Assembly (NCBI GenBank): GCA_963575745.1
Contig: CAUYUJ010014627.1
Span: 410,001 to 474,000, forward strand
Source: Prorocentrum cordatum
Taxonomy: Eukaryota > Sar > Dinophyceae > Prorocentrales > Prorocentraceae
DNA length: 64,000 nucleotides
Reading direction: 5' to 3'
Below are positions 31,559 through 42,049 of the stretch, in pieces. A program made the translations under genes and the position numbers. Position 1 is the first letter of the stretch. The number at the start of each line of letters is the position of its first letter. Below the pieces are notes generated by a model. It saw only the letters and a program-made list of their open reading frames with translations, did not search any database and had not been told where the DNA came from.

Positions 31559-32816
31559 ATATTCTCCTTTCAAAAAATGGACATATGTTCTACCATCCCC
31601 CCACGGACTTATCGATTCCCCTGGGACCCATGCAAAACGCATGTGATTCTGACCCAGTGTCCATCCGATTTCTGAATTCACACCGTCCCAGCCAGGCCGG
31701 TATCGGTCCCCCCTCGGTTCTTTTGTGCAAAAAATGTTATACGGTGACATTTTCTGTTCTAGCATAGCATGTTTTCGCGAATCCATTTCAAAATAACATA
31801 CGGGGCACGCGCGCGAGGCCGCTGCGCGCGCATGTCGAAAGCCTTTCAAACACATGGTGTTGAAAATCATTCCAACATCCCGCCTCAAGAAAACATGTGA
31901 AAACGTCCAGCTTTCTCACCCAAAAATTCTGAATCATCTGCCCGCGCGCTCTTGCCGAATCCTTCAACAACCAATGGTTCTTCAACATTCCTTTTGGGCA
32001 ACTTCTGCGCGCACGTCGGTCTCATTCAACAGCGGTCGCGAACTTGGCAGGGTCACAATCCTTTTTGTAAAAAGCGCAATGCGGGGCACATGCGCGCGGC
32101 CGCCGCGCGCGCAGGTCGAATTCCTTCCAAACACATCGTGGTGTCAACAAGTAGAAGACCGAGCTTCATGACATCACCCGCATCGTACCATACATCCCCG
32201 AACAAATCTGCAAACACATCAAACATTCTACCAGCGCGCGCCTTCGAATCCTAGAAAACCAATGGTTTTTCAACATCTGTGTCACGCGAGCAACTTACGC
32301 GCGCGCTTCGAACGCCTTCAACATCGGTCGTGCGCCTGCCAGGGCCGCAGTCCATTGAACAAGAATACCATGTGGGGCACATGCGCGCGGCCGCCGCGCG
32401 CGCATGTCGAACTCCTTCCAAAACCTTCAGCATCGATGCGAAGACGCCGTCATCGCCGTCGGCGTGATCAGCATCGGCGCCGTCACTGGCTGCCCCGTCG
32501 TCGTTGCCAGCATCGCCACCAGCATCGCGACTATCATCATCTCGTCTACCGTTGTCGACGTTGCCATGATACCGCGCCCGCCCAAGTCGCCGACTCGCAC
32601 TGAAGTGCCCGTTGACCGCGTTCGCACCGGTCGCGCCAAACTAGCTGGCCGCTGCGCGCGCGAGCACGCGCGGGTTAGCGCGGCCGCAGACATGCACCAG
32701 CCAACACCAAGCACTCATCGCAATCGCCGCCGCGTGGGTTTTTCAAACCAAGTTGCGGGTGGGTGGGTGGGATGATTGCCCGAGCAGTGGAGTGGACAAC
32801 TTCAAGCTCGGCAAGG

Positions 32817-33168
32817 TGAATTGCATCGCATAGATCGCACCGCATAGATCACACCGCATAGATGGCACCGCGTACATTTGTCCACATCGGGCGCAACATA
32901 GACTGTACAACACAGACTGCACAACACAAATCGCACAACATTTGTTGCACAGCAGAGATTGCACCACAAGGTTTGCACGATATTGTTTGCACCGCATATT
33001 CTGCACCGCGTGGATCTCACCACGTAGATTGCACCACATAGATTGCCCACCCGAGATTGTACCACATATATTGCTTCACGTAAACTGCACGACATAGATC
33101 GCTCAACATATATTGCACAACGTCGATTGCGCATCATAGGTCGCACATCGTATATAGCACCACATTAT
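32817..33168. repeat. 14-bp minisatellite at end of unit 6, longest tract
   Basis: About 25 units of consensus CATAGATTGCACCA remain in almost perfect 14-bp register for 350 bp despite many substitutions. Cys-rich frames across it are artefacts of the period. Confidence 0.9.
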
Positions 33169-33175
33169 AGATTAT

Positions 33176-34775
33176 TACAGCTGGCAAATGGTAAGTACAC
33201 ACACGCTGCTATAGTGAAGGCAACATTAATGCAGACCAAAGGAAGCGCACGCTGGAGGCACGCTTGAGACGAGACGGAGGTTGTTCAGATGGCAGGGTAA
33301 AAGCATGCTGTTCATCCAGCTGGGAGCATTTTTCCTCCCTCCTCCCTCAGCTTCTGCGGTTGTCGATAACGTCGGTCCAGTCTTGTTCAGGAAAGGTTTG
33401 CGCATTGTTTTGCTCACGGTCTGTTCCTTGATTTTCTTCAGCCCGGCTGATGTGTTGCGGCATTTGCGTTTTGACGCCTCTTGGCGAAGTATATTGTCCG
33501 TTTCCACCTTCTTCCTCCATCAGAAACCCAGCCGATAACAGGCGAATGGCAGTACCAACAATGTTGAGACACGAAAAGGATACCCACTCGACGAGACACA
33601 CGTAATCTTAATGCAAGCTTTACGGCAAACTCGCTGCAAGCGTACATCCCACAACCGAAACAAGCGCTTCAGAAGACGGAGCAGGCGAACAAAAAGACGA
33701 CCGCGGGCAAGTCCATGCAAGCTAAGCACGACAGCGATGCAGACCGATGGCAAATTTGAACAAGCCGAATACAAGCTACAAGACGGGCTGAACGCAATAC
33801 GTCATCATTCAAGTTAGCAACTTACAAGGTTCGCCATGAAGGTCTGGGAAAAGAGTTATACAATGCCATCTTGGGCATCCCAGATCAGCTCACCAACCGA
33901 ATCTGCATTTGCTTCGCCAGTTGCTAGCGGCTTGCTGGCCGGTCGGATTCTTGGTTGTCTCGGAATGGGCACCCTTGCTCTTCGACGAAGATGAGATCGA
34001 GTCAATTTCAATGTACAAATTCAGGCATGCGGTACCACTTCTAAGTGTTCTCATCCGCCTCCATCACCGTTTCCATCGTGCTGCTGTTCTTGTTTCCCAT
34101 ACATCCTGACGGCGGAGCGTGAGCATGAGATGATTGATCGTGGGCGCGGCAGTTCATCTTAGCTTGGCCCTCCTAGATCACCCCGCAGTGGTCACTGTCT
34201 GCCTTTCGCGCAGAGTCATCGGACACGGGAGGGAGGCAATGAGGTCTATGCGACCCGGCGACGGTCAAGATGTTGTTGCCATCTCGTACGCCCCCCTCCT
34301 GGAGGATGCCAGCTCATCTTCCTAAGAGCCCGCTGGGTCGAGGGAGTTCTTGCTCGGTCAAACTATCTCAGGGCGTCCGTGATGGTGACCGTTGCCTCAG
34401 GTCCCAGGCCTTGGCTTACGACTTTGGTTCGCCTCTCTGCCGTCGTCGGCTGTGTGCCATTTTGGGGGCGCCGACCGGGCCAGTGCTGCTTCTTGGCTCC
34501 TTGTGGTGGTTGGCAGCGCAGGTTTTTCGTTGTTTATACACCGGGCCTTGTATGTTATGCTAAGGTCACGATTTCACTCCGAGTGTCCACATGCACCCAA
34601 TGAAATAGTTACCTCACTGACCATCCTTCGGATGATAGGGTGGTTCTGGGGTGGTGACGTCATCTTTGGCTTGCATGTGACGGACAAGTCAACTCACGAG
34701 TGGACATGCGTCGGGACATAAAGATGCGCAGTCGTTTACCGATGTATCGTTCTGTCTGTATACTTGATTATATGT
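33176..34775. other. Unassigned, comparatively AT-rich sequence
   Basis: No gene, repeat or RNA is recognised. Base composition is closer to even than the surroundings. Open frames are shorter than 130 codons and resemble no family that I know. Confidence 0.4.
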
Positions 34776-34779
34776 TGAT

Positions 34780-34815
34780 CTGTCTATATATATATATGAC
34801 TCTCTCTCTTGATAT

Positions 34816-34850
<35 letters not shown>
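34780..34850. repeat. (TA)n microsatellite
   Basis: TATATA runs at 34784-34797 and 34817-34847 are separated by a TC-rich segment. Confidence 0.9.
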
Positions 34851-35094
34851 CGCCGGTATCACTTCATGTTTGTCTACATGTACTTCATGTACCTATCGAT
34901 CTGGTGATATATCGGTCTCACGACCGGTAGATGAGATCAATCTCGCAGCACATATTGCATCTCAATTGTGTAATCTCGCACTGTGTGGGGTCCACGCTGG
35001 CTAACATGTACCCATTCGTCGATCAGTCTCACCATGTCTCCCCCTACTTCCATCTATCAATCGATCTACTTGTTTTACCATTGAGACACCTTTA

Positions 35095-35275
35095 TTTTGA
35101 TCCGCAGGACGCATGTTTGTAAACAGTTGTGTTATGTATGTTTGCTCCGCAGGGCGCCATTTTATATGCGTTGTTCGCACGGTGCACGTTTAGGTCGTAT
35201 GGTCTCACAGGGCGCATTTTTGTTAAGGCCTCACAGAGCGCCTTTTTTGTTGGTGCTGTAGTCTCGCAAAACAAT
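35095..35275. repeat. Short local repeat, 'CTCCGCAGGGCGCATTTTTGTT'-like
   Basis: Variants occur near 35101, 35147, 35203, 35229 and (truncated) 35264, with unequal spacing. Significance unknown. Confidence 0.5.
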
Positions 35276-35276
35276 C

Positions 35277-35500
35277 ACGAGGACCATCGGGACAATTATC
35301 GGGACAACCGTCGGGACAACCATCGGAAGAAACATCGGGACAACCATCGGGACGACAATCCATAGGACAAGCACCTGGACAACCATCGGGACAACCATTG
35401 GGACATCAATTGGGGCGCCCACGGGGACAACCTTCGGGACAACCATCGGGACAACCATCGGGGCATCCATTGGGACATCTATGGGGACAACCCGCACACA
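35277..35500. repeat. 12-bp minisatellite, ATCGGGACAACC
   Basis: About 18 units of ATCGGGACAACC remain in 12-bp (four-codon) phase. The frames translate as Gly-Gln-Pro-Ser or Ser-Arg-Trp-Leu repeats; no start, stop or context suggests expression. Confidence 0.88.
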
Positions 35501-36069
35501 CCAGCTGGGCCTGGGTGACTCATTTTGGCTTGACTTGGCTTGTTCTAGAGCTAGAGCTTTCACATCTTCGCCTGGCCTCGCCGTGCCCTCGACACGAATC
35601 GACACCGAAAACGATCATCCAGTTGGTCGACTCCGTTTCCCTTCGGTCTGATCCCCCGCCCTCGCGATTGTCCTTAGGAATGATGTTCGGCCAAGCGTGT
35701 GTGAACCCTGTTCTGCTCCGCAGATAGCGCGCAACCTGCGTCTGCCCTTGTTGCGCCGCCTGCGTCGTGTTGACGGGCCTCAGTCGACACGCACGCTGTG
35801 GCGCTAACGCGGCTTCTGAGGACAATCGAACTTCCTCTCCCATTTCTAGAGGTGGCGTCGGGCGCTGGCTCAGGGGTATTACATCCCCATGGCGTCCGGC
35901 TGTACCCTCTGTGCCAGTATCATGCTGCTGGGTAGACCAGTTGGGAACATGGCTCAACCATCAACCCAGTCTCTATTCAATAGTAGTTGTTGATGGCCTC
36001 CCTGGCTGTACTCACTGCCTAGAGGTTTGAGTGGCATCGTCTAGTCAGGGCGTCGTCGGAACAGTTAAA
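35501..36069. other. Unassigned sequence
   Basis: No gene or repeat is recognised before the left end of the DIRS-like element. Confidence 0.4.
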
Positions 36070-36166
36070 CATGTGTCAGTCCACAGGCCTGCCTTCATGG
36101 GTATACCCTTTCCCCCCCCTTCGGAGGACACGCCGCCCCCAACACGTCCGAAGCCCGTTTGGGCTC
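36070..36166 (+). repeat. A1 terminal repeat of the DIRS-like element
   Basis: The 64-bp core 36103-36166 (ATACCCTTT, C run, CGGAGGACACGCCGCCCCCA, ACACGTCCGAAGC) matches A2 at 43971-44035 with one substitution and small differences in the C/T run. Similarity extends left to CATGT at 36070. Confidence 0.9.
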
Positions 36167-36327
36167 AAGCGGGGTTTCCATTCGCTTTCTCCTCCGACCT
36201 CCCGTTTCCGGGGTCGCGATTCGTGCTCCCCACCATTCGCCCGCCTTAAGCTGCTCGCGGCTGGTTGGCGCGGCGGCGCCTGGCGGCGCGACGGCGGCGC
36301 CGTGGCGCGACCGCGGGGTCGAACCGC

Positions 36328-37365
36328 ATGGCAGAGGAGACGGAGGCGGAGGCCTTTTTCGCGGGGGACGGTGCTGCGTCGGACGACGGCCGCAGTGGTG
36401 CCACCGACCTCCCCACGCTCATCCTGCCGCTGGATGTTTCTGCTGGCGGGTGCAACTGTTCCACTGGGTTCACGTCTGGCGGCTTGGAGTGTCGGTTCGC
36501 CTCGCGAGCGGTCCGGGTCTCACGCGAGATGCCGCCTGCCCGCTTCGTGAGAGCCCAGTTCCTGTTCAGCACCAGCGGCTCCCGGGACTGGTGGGCGCGG
36601 AGCAGTGGCCAGGCGGGAGGCATCTCCGAACGCCCGCTGCTCCACCTGTGCACGGAGCGGCTTTGCTCGGTCATCATGTGCCCGCCCAGCTACGCGGAGC
36701 TCATGCACGTCGTGGACGGGGGCAAGCTGGGGTTGTTGGAGCTGCGGGCACACGAGGAGTGCTTGCATAGCATCTCCGGGGCGGCCTGGCCGACGGACGT
36801 CCTCGGACCGCTGGAGGCTGCTCGGGCTGCAGTGGTCCCGAGTCGGCCTGCCGCTGCAGCCAAGAGTCTCCCTGCTCCGCCTGTGGCGGGCCCGTTCGAC
36901 GGACACCTGGGGCCCGCTTCGCCAGCCTTGTCCGACTGCGAGTCGGAGTTGAGCCGCAAGAGTTCGAGGCCGCGCGCTCACTTCGACATTCAGAAGCGTG
37001 GCCGAGCCGGCGTGGACTTCACTTGCGACGCGGAGGTTGCCACGGCTGCTGGAGAGCCCCCACCCAAGAAACGCTCCTCCGGCGACCTCCTGCAGGAGTG
37101 GGCGGCGAAGCTGAAGGCCTTGCCTGGTGCGGATGCTGCCCGCGGCTCGCGGGAGCCTGCCCCAGGCGGGGCGACCTCGTCGCAGGACGTGGGGGCCGGC
37201 CAGCGGGAGCTCGCGCGGGCTCTCCTGCAGGCGATGCGCGAGGGGAAGGAGCCGGCCAGCACCAGCGAGCTCATCAGCGACGGCGCGGGCTCCACCGACC
37301 CTGCGGGGGCCCCGAGGGTCTTGGCGGGCAAGAGGGCCAGAGGGCCTACTGCCGTCGTCGGCTAG
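36328..37365 (+). CDS. Gag-like ORF of the DIRS-like element, N-terminal part
   Basis: The ATG at 36328 (MAEETEAEAFFAGDG) is preferred because the upstream extension begins at a non-ATG codon. The 345 residues comprise an acidic N terminus, a Cys-containing segment (GGCNCSTGFTSGGLEC), a folded-looking region (LLHLCTERLCSVIMCPPSYA) and a long Ala/Ser/Pro-rich linker ending in AGKRARGPTAVVG. The frame then shifts into the conserved gag tail downstream. The position between the A1 repeat and the polymerase suggests a structural protein packaging element RNA. No catalytic motif is present. Confidence 0.6.
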   Translation: MAEETEAEAFFAGDGAASDDGRSGATDLPTLILPLDVSAGGCNCSTGFTSGGLECRFASRAVRVSREMPPARFVRAQFLFSTSGSRDWWARSSGQAGGISERPLLHLCTERLCSVIMCPPSYAELMHVVDGGKLGLLELRAHEECLHSISGAAWPTDVLGPLEAARAAVVPSRPAAAAKSLPAPPVAGPFDGHLGPASPALSDCESELSRKSSRPRAHFDIQKRGRAGVDFTCDAEVATAAGEPPPKKRSSGDLLQEWAAKLKALPGADAARGSREPAPGGATSSQDVGAGQRELARALLQAMREGKEPASTSELISDGAGSTDPAGAPRVLAGKRARGPTAVVG

Positions 37366-37840
37366 CTTCCAGCTCCCTTGGCCGGCTCATCGAGCATAGT
37401 CTGCAGCAGATGGCGGACTTCGTCGGCTCGCAGGAGGGCGAGGCTGCCGTGGGTGCGAAGAGTCCGATTGCGCTGCGGTATTTGCTCACGATCTACCTGC
37501 CGCATCACCCGTGCGGGACATCGGTGTCCAGACGTGCCGGGGGCCGCGCGCGCTCGCCGAGTCGGTCAATCTGCGAGTGCAGGGCGAGGCCGCCCACGCC
37601 TACGATTTGCTGATCCGGCGCCTCAAGGCGGCGCAGGTCTCCACCTCTGGCGGCAACTGGTCGGCGGCGAAGTGGCGGGAGCTCATGCCGCCGCGGCGCG
37701 AGCCGACCGCGATCCGCAGCGAGGAGGAGGGGAAGATGAAGCTCGACGAGCTCGCGCCGCGGCTGGGGCCCATGTGTATATATATTTATAGAAGTCTGGG
37801 CGGTAAAGCTCGCGATCGCCCGCGCCCCCCGCCCCGATAG
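37350..37840 (+). pseudogene. Gag-like C-terminal part, frameshifted
   Basis: A first frame reads RLIEHSLQQMADFVGSQEG to ALRYLLTIYLPHHP at about 37505. A second continues RELMPP-type sequence: ALAESVNLRVQGEAAHAYDL, LLIRRLKAAQ, GGNWSAAKWRELMPP, with a stop at 37840. The RYL ... DLL.RR.KA ... W..A...EL pattern is one I associate with dinoflagellate retroelement gag-like proteins. A TATATATTTATA insertion interrupts its end. Confidence 0.6.
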
Positions 37841-38579
37841 CGCCGCGCTGTTCCCCCCGCGCGTTTCAGGGAGTCCCCCAGTGTTCCCAGGAGGCCTCAA
37901 GGGTTTCCCAAGAATTCGTCGTCGTCGTCGCTGTCGCCCGCGACCAGGAGGCCGAAAAAAGCGAGAACAAAGTCACAAAACAAAAAAACGAAAAACAAAC
38001 AAATCGTTCCTCGAGCTTCGGACCTCGACCTTCGGAGGGGGGCGGAAGAACTCGCCCGCGTGGCAGAGACAACGTCGCCGCCGCCGCCGCCCCCCGATGG
38101 GGGGGGGGAGTCAGGAGGATGGGGGGCGGGAGGGGGAGGGGGATGGGGGGGCAGGACGGGGCGTTCTTGGGCGCATGTTGGCCCCGCGCGCACGCGGGGC
38201 GGTTCCACCGAGTTCCTTGGGCAGGCTTGGCGCAACCATCTTGGGCCCATTTGGGGGGGGGGCCAAATTGGCTTGAGTCAAATTGGCTACCGATCATGTC
38301 TCCTCTTCCTCGCTCGCCCCCCCTGTTCTTCTTGCTCGCGCTTCTGCTGCAACTCCTTCTTTTCCTCCTCAATTCCTTCTTCCTCCTCCGATGTCTCCCC
38401 CTTTTCCTTCTCTTCCTCTTCCCGAGGGCCCTGTCGCTCCAAACAGGCGCTGGGAAGCCGAAGCCCGCCGCGATGCGATCGCCCCCCCCCCCCCCGATCG
38501 CGCCCGCCATCGCGGATAATGCAAAAACGCGCTCCTGGCTGCTGCCGAGAAGCCGGGCTAGGGCATTGGCCAGGTAGAG
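37841..38579. other. Spacer inside DIRS-like element
   Basis: A GTC run (37916-37935), an A-rich stretch (37960-38010), G runs and a CTT/TTC-rich tract (38330-38420). No conserved protein segment is seen. It may be an insertion or diverged linker between gag-like and polymerase coding regions. Confidence 0.4.
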
Positions 38580-40700
38580 GTGCGCTTATCTCTGGAGCCC
38601 CCGCTCGCAGGCCGCGCGGGGCAGCGACGCCCGCCGGGCCAGCGCGCCAGCCCCCCGCTCAGGCCGGCGGCCTCCAGCAGCAGGCCTAAGGCGGCGGCGG
38701 CCGCTGGCCAGGACGCGATGGCGCTGGCGAAGCAGACCGGCGAGAGAGCTTCAAGAAGGAGCACCCCGCGAAGCTGGGCAATACGTCAACGCAGCACCGG
38801 CAGCGGCTGGCCGCCGCTTGGAGGCGGCGAGCTACAGCGGGGAGCCGCCGGGCTGGCGCTACGGCGGGCCCCCCTTTGGGAGGGTGGCCGACGCCTCCAT
38901 CAAAGGTGGTGGCGCCTCAGAAGCGGCTGGGTTCGGCGCTCGCGGCGTGGGCCCACCCGCCGCCGACTAGGCAGGCACGGGAATCGCGACGCGCCCCCCC
39001 CGGGGGTGAGGGCGCCGCGGGGTCTCCTTCCTTCGCTGCTCGCGCGGGACCTCCAGCGGCGGGCCTGCCGCGACCTGCGACCTCCAGTCCTGGCTGGGCG
39101 GGCTCGCCTTCGTCTTCGGCTCGACCGTGGCGGCCGTGGACCTCGCGGCGCAGCTGATCGCCGCGGTTCGATGCCATCCTGGGAGCCTCGGCACCCTCGC
39201 TCGGTCGTTCAGCTTGTGCACGCGGACACATTTTGTGGGAGTGAGGCGGCTGCGGGCAAGAGAATTCGCGATGTTCTGCCTCTCCCCCTGCCATCGACCG
39301 AGCTCGCGGGCCGCCGGCTCGCCGACCGCGCCGCCCCGAGGTCGCGGCGGTGTCGGAAGCGCTCGGTGGCCCAGGAGGCCTGCGAGGCGGCCTGGCTGCG
39401 CCTCGTCGCGGTGGCCCTGAACTACACCTACTGCGGGCGGGTCCAACAGGGTTGGCGCCGCGGGCTGCCCCATCGGCTGGCCAAGCGCGGGCGCGCGCCC
39501 ACTTACGCTGCCGCGAGGCAGTGCTCGCGGCCGACCCGCTCGCGAAGGTCGAGGCGCCGCCGATCAGCGACGTGGCGGGCGGGCTCGGCTCTGCGCAGGA
39601 GGGGGAGTCAGGCGCGCGTGCCTTCCCCGCAGGCCCGGCTAGCCCTGGGCTGCCCTCGTGGGAGCGCGCCGCCACGCTCGACGCGCTCGACTTTGCGGGC
39701 GACGACGTCGCCGCCTGGCAGCGCGACCCCGAGCAGGCGCCCCTGCGCGAGGCCGACTGGCCCGACCCGCTGCCCCGCGCCAGGGTGAACGTGGATACGG
39801 ACGAGGCCTGGCAGGAGCTTGCGCTGCACCTCGTCTCCCTTGGTATCTTCGCGACCCTGGCGGGGGCGAGCTGATCCGCGCGCGCGAAGTCAGCCAGGCT
39901 TGAACGGGCTGTTCGCAGTGGGGAAGAAGGGCGCGCCAGCGCGTGGCGCCGGGCGGGTCACCAGACTCATCCTGAACATGGGGCCGGGCAACTCGCTCCT
40001 GAAGACCCACGTTGGTGAGGCGGCGCTGTTGACCGCGTCGGCGTCCTCGGACGTCGATGGCCCTCCCCGAGGGGAAGCTGCTGCTGTGGTCGGGTGGCGG
40101 CCAGGGAGGCGCCTTCTTCGCTTGGCGGGCCCCGCCCGCGCGGCATCCCTGCGTGGCGGTGGGGCGACCGCTGGCAGGCCCACTCTTCGGGCGCATCGAG
40201 GCCGTCGTCTATCTGGCTTCCGCAGTCATCGCCATGGGCTGGTCGTTGGCCGTGCTCGTCTTCCAGCGCATCCACCGCAGGCTGCGACGCTTGGCGCCTC
40301 CGCGAGGAGCGGGCCTGCCACCCGACGCCGAGTGGCGCAAGGATTGCGCCCGTCCAGTGGTGGAGGCGGGGAGTGGCCAGGATGCTGGCTGGTGGCAGGT
40401 CCACATCGACGACTTTGACGCGCCCGAGATCGCCGACGAGGGGCGCTGGCTCGCGCGCTCGTGGGGGCCGAGATTGGCACGCAGAAGCAGGTGCGCGCGA
40501 GCTACGAGAGGGCCGGCGTTTTTTCTTCGGCCGAGAAGGCGCATCTGAGGCAGTTGAGGTTGGAGCGCGTGGGGGCCGACATCGACGGCATCGGTGGGAG
40601 GCTCGCGGCCCCCGTTCCGAAGGTACTTGCGACGGCCGCCCTCTGCCTGGCCGCAGTGCACAGGAGGCAGCAGACTTGGCGCGTTGCGATGGCCGTGCTC
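38580..40700 (+). pseudogene. Reverse transcriptase region of the DIRS-like element
   Basis: Several frames together give the polymerase. The pre-polymerase part includes RDVLPLPLPS and EACEAAWLRLVAVALNYTYC (39270-39440) and an Asp/Trp-rich part ending LHLVSLGIF. The polymerase begins GLFAVGKKG and TRLILNMGPGN (39905-39990). Motif B-like SAVIAMGWSLAVLVFQRIHR lies at about 40219-40280, and catalytic WWQVHIDDFDAPE at about 40390-40430 retains both Asp. A connection segment continues in the next frame (AEKAHLRQLRLERVGADIDG). At least four frame changes and a stop at 39899 show decay. Confidence 0.78.
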
Positions 40701-41099
40701 GGGAAGCTGGCGCGAGCCTTCGAGTTTCGGCGGCCGCTTTTCGCAGTCCTAAATGCGGCCTGGACGATGTCGGCGGCCGCCGCGGATGTCTCGCTCAGCG
40801 CCGAGGTCATCGAGGAGCTTCTGGTTTCGGTCATCCTCCCCCAGACGGCCGCCACCTGCGGGCCCGCGTCAACGGCGCGGTCGCGGCCGCGGGCGCGTCC
40901 GAGCTGGGCGGGGGCGAGCGCGCCTCGGTCAGCCCGCGGGGCCTGCGACGAGCTCGCCGGCGAGGGCGCCCTTCTCGGGGACATCGCTTGGGATGGGGCT
41001 GCGAGTGGCCTGGGCGGCCTGGGAACTTCCTGGCGCCGGTCTGCTGCAGGCCCCAGGGCCGCTGCCCATCGGCGCTCCGCGGCCTCGCGGCAGCGTCGG

Positions 41100-41491
41100 C
41101 CGTGGCCCGTGCTAGATGGCAGGCCGACTCGCACGGCTACCACGTTGCCCTGTACGAGGAGAACAGTACGGTCCGAGACCCGAGTTGCTCTTCCCCCCAC
41201 CTTCCTAGCAGCGAGGGGGGGCGGCGTCTGCTGGGCTTCGACGCGGGGCACGCCGCCCAAGCCACGGAAGGCTCGAACCCGCAGGACGCGTCCGATGCCA
41301 GGGCCATTCTTCTCGGCAACAGCTTCAGCGTGTACATCGCGGCATGGATGGGCCAGCTGCTGCCGCGCCAGCGAGGGGCCCTAGTCGGGGAGCTCAGCAT
41401 CCACGAGGCGCCCCGCGCGGGCCAGTGCCGGGAGACCCGGGACCAGGCGGGGGCCTTCGAGACGGACGGCGGCGACCCCGACACGGAGTAG
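41100..41491 (+). pseudogene. C5-methyltransferase-like C-terminal segment
   Basis: Between reverse transcriptase and RNase H the frame reads HLPSSEGGRRLLGFDAGHA (about 41203-41255) and, after a short gap, ARAILLGNSFSVYIAAWMGQ (41301-41360). A 'pSxExRxLLGFxxG ... R...LGNSF...v..' pattern resembles motifs IX-X of cytosine-C5 DNA methyltransferases. The catalytic Pro-Cys and Glu-Asn-Val motifs are not visible upstream, so the domain is truncated or shifted. Dinoflagellate retrotransposons encoding C5 methyltransferases are established. Assignment here rests on two motifs and needs a profile search. Confidence 0.5.
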
Positions 41492-41950
41492 TCGAGGCGG
41501 CTGGTCTCGCACTACAAGAGCCGCGCGGCGACGGGGGGCGCGGGCGTCAGGCTCGACCACGGCGCTCCCTTGCCGCGCTCGCGGCTGGCTGAGGTCGAGT
41601 CTCGCCCCCCTCGCGCGGAAGTGGCGCGCCACCCTCGGCGCGGCATGGCCGCGCGGCAAGTCAGCGCACATAGACGTCAGAGAGCTGCAGGCGGCGACGG
41701 CGCCCCTGAGGTGGCGCGCCCGCAAGGTCTCGCCGCGCAGGAGCCGCTACCTGCACCCGGTGGACAGTCGGGTGGTCGCCGCCATCGTCGCGAAGGACCG
41801 CAGCAGCAGCAGCGGCAGCAGGAAGCTCCAGGCCGCCCCCAAGCGCTGGATGGCCGTCGCCGTGGCGGCCGACATATGCCCTCTGATCGGCGACGTGGTT
41901 TTGGAGGACAACCCAGCGGACAAGCCGTCGAGGCAGCTGCTGTGGCGTGG
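41492..41950 (+). pseudogene. RNase H domain of the DIRS-like element
   Basis: RLVSHYKSRAATGGAGVRLD (41497-41556) is in one frame. After a shift near 41600, HIDVRELQAATAPLRWRAR (41667-41723), HPVDSRVVAAIV (41754-41790), KDRSSSSGSRK and EDNPADKPSR (about 41908-41938) are in another. H.(D/N).xEL...L.W, DS.V and NPAD..SR are the usual landmarks of the DIRS/dinoflagellate RNase H. It removes template RNA during second-strand synthesis in working copies. Confidence 0.75.
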
Positions 41951-42049
41951 CTTGAGGGTCAAGAGGCGCGGGCGGGGCCAACTGCGCGGGCCGCCGCCCG
42001 CCGCGGGCCCCCTCGCTCGAGGCGCCGCGGCACCCGCCGCCAGACCTTG

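Larger units (their letters stand above)
25933..33175 (+). repeat. Array of six tandem ~1-kb units (satellite-like element)
   Basis: Units start near 25933, 26910, 27901, 28883, 29854 and 31559. Each opens with TTCTC..AAA, then GATTCTGACCCAATGTCCATC and CCCAGCCAGGCCGGTATCG. CGCGCG-rich blocks with ATGCCGAAATCCTTCAA follow, then CGTTCGAACGCCCTTGCGCG and CGTGATCAGCATCGGCGCCG. The unit ends with CGCCAAACTAGCTGGCC and GCAAACCAAGTTGCGGGTGGGTGG. Unit 3 lacks the 3' half and unit 5 carries a large GTC expansion. No conserved reading frame or RNA gene is recognisable. A diverged seventh copy is at 51238-52650. Confidence 0.88.

Noticed and set aside
25933-33175. CRISPR array or rRNA/tRNA cluster in the tandem region
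   Set aside because: Units are ~1 kb, lack uniform spacers and show no rRNA or tRNA landmarks; the organism is eukaryotic.
35518-35535. CATTTTGGCT resembling the second half of the spliced leader
   Set aside because: Ten bases only, without CCGTAG before or CAAG after.
38580-39788. 402-codon Arg-rich frame as a separate gene
   Set aside because: It is an off-frame reading of GC-rich DIRS polymerase sequence; the conserved motifs lie in several frames of the decayed element.
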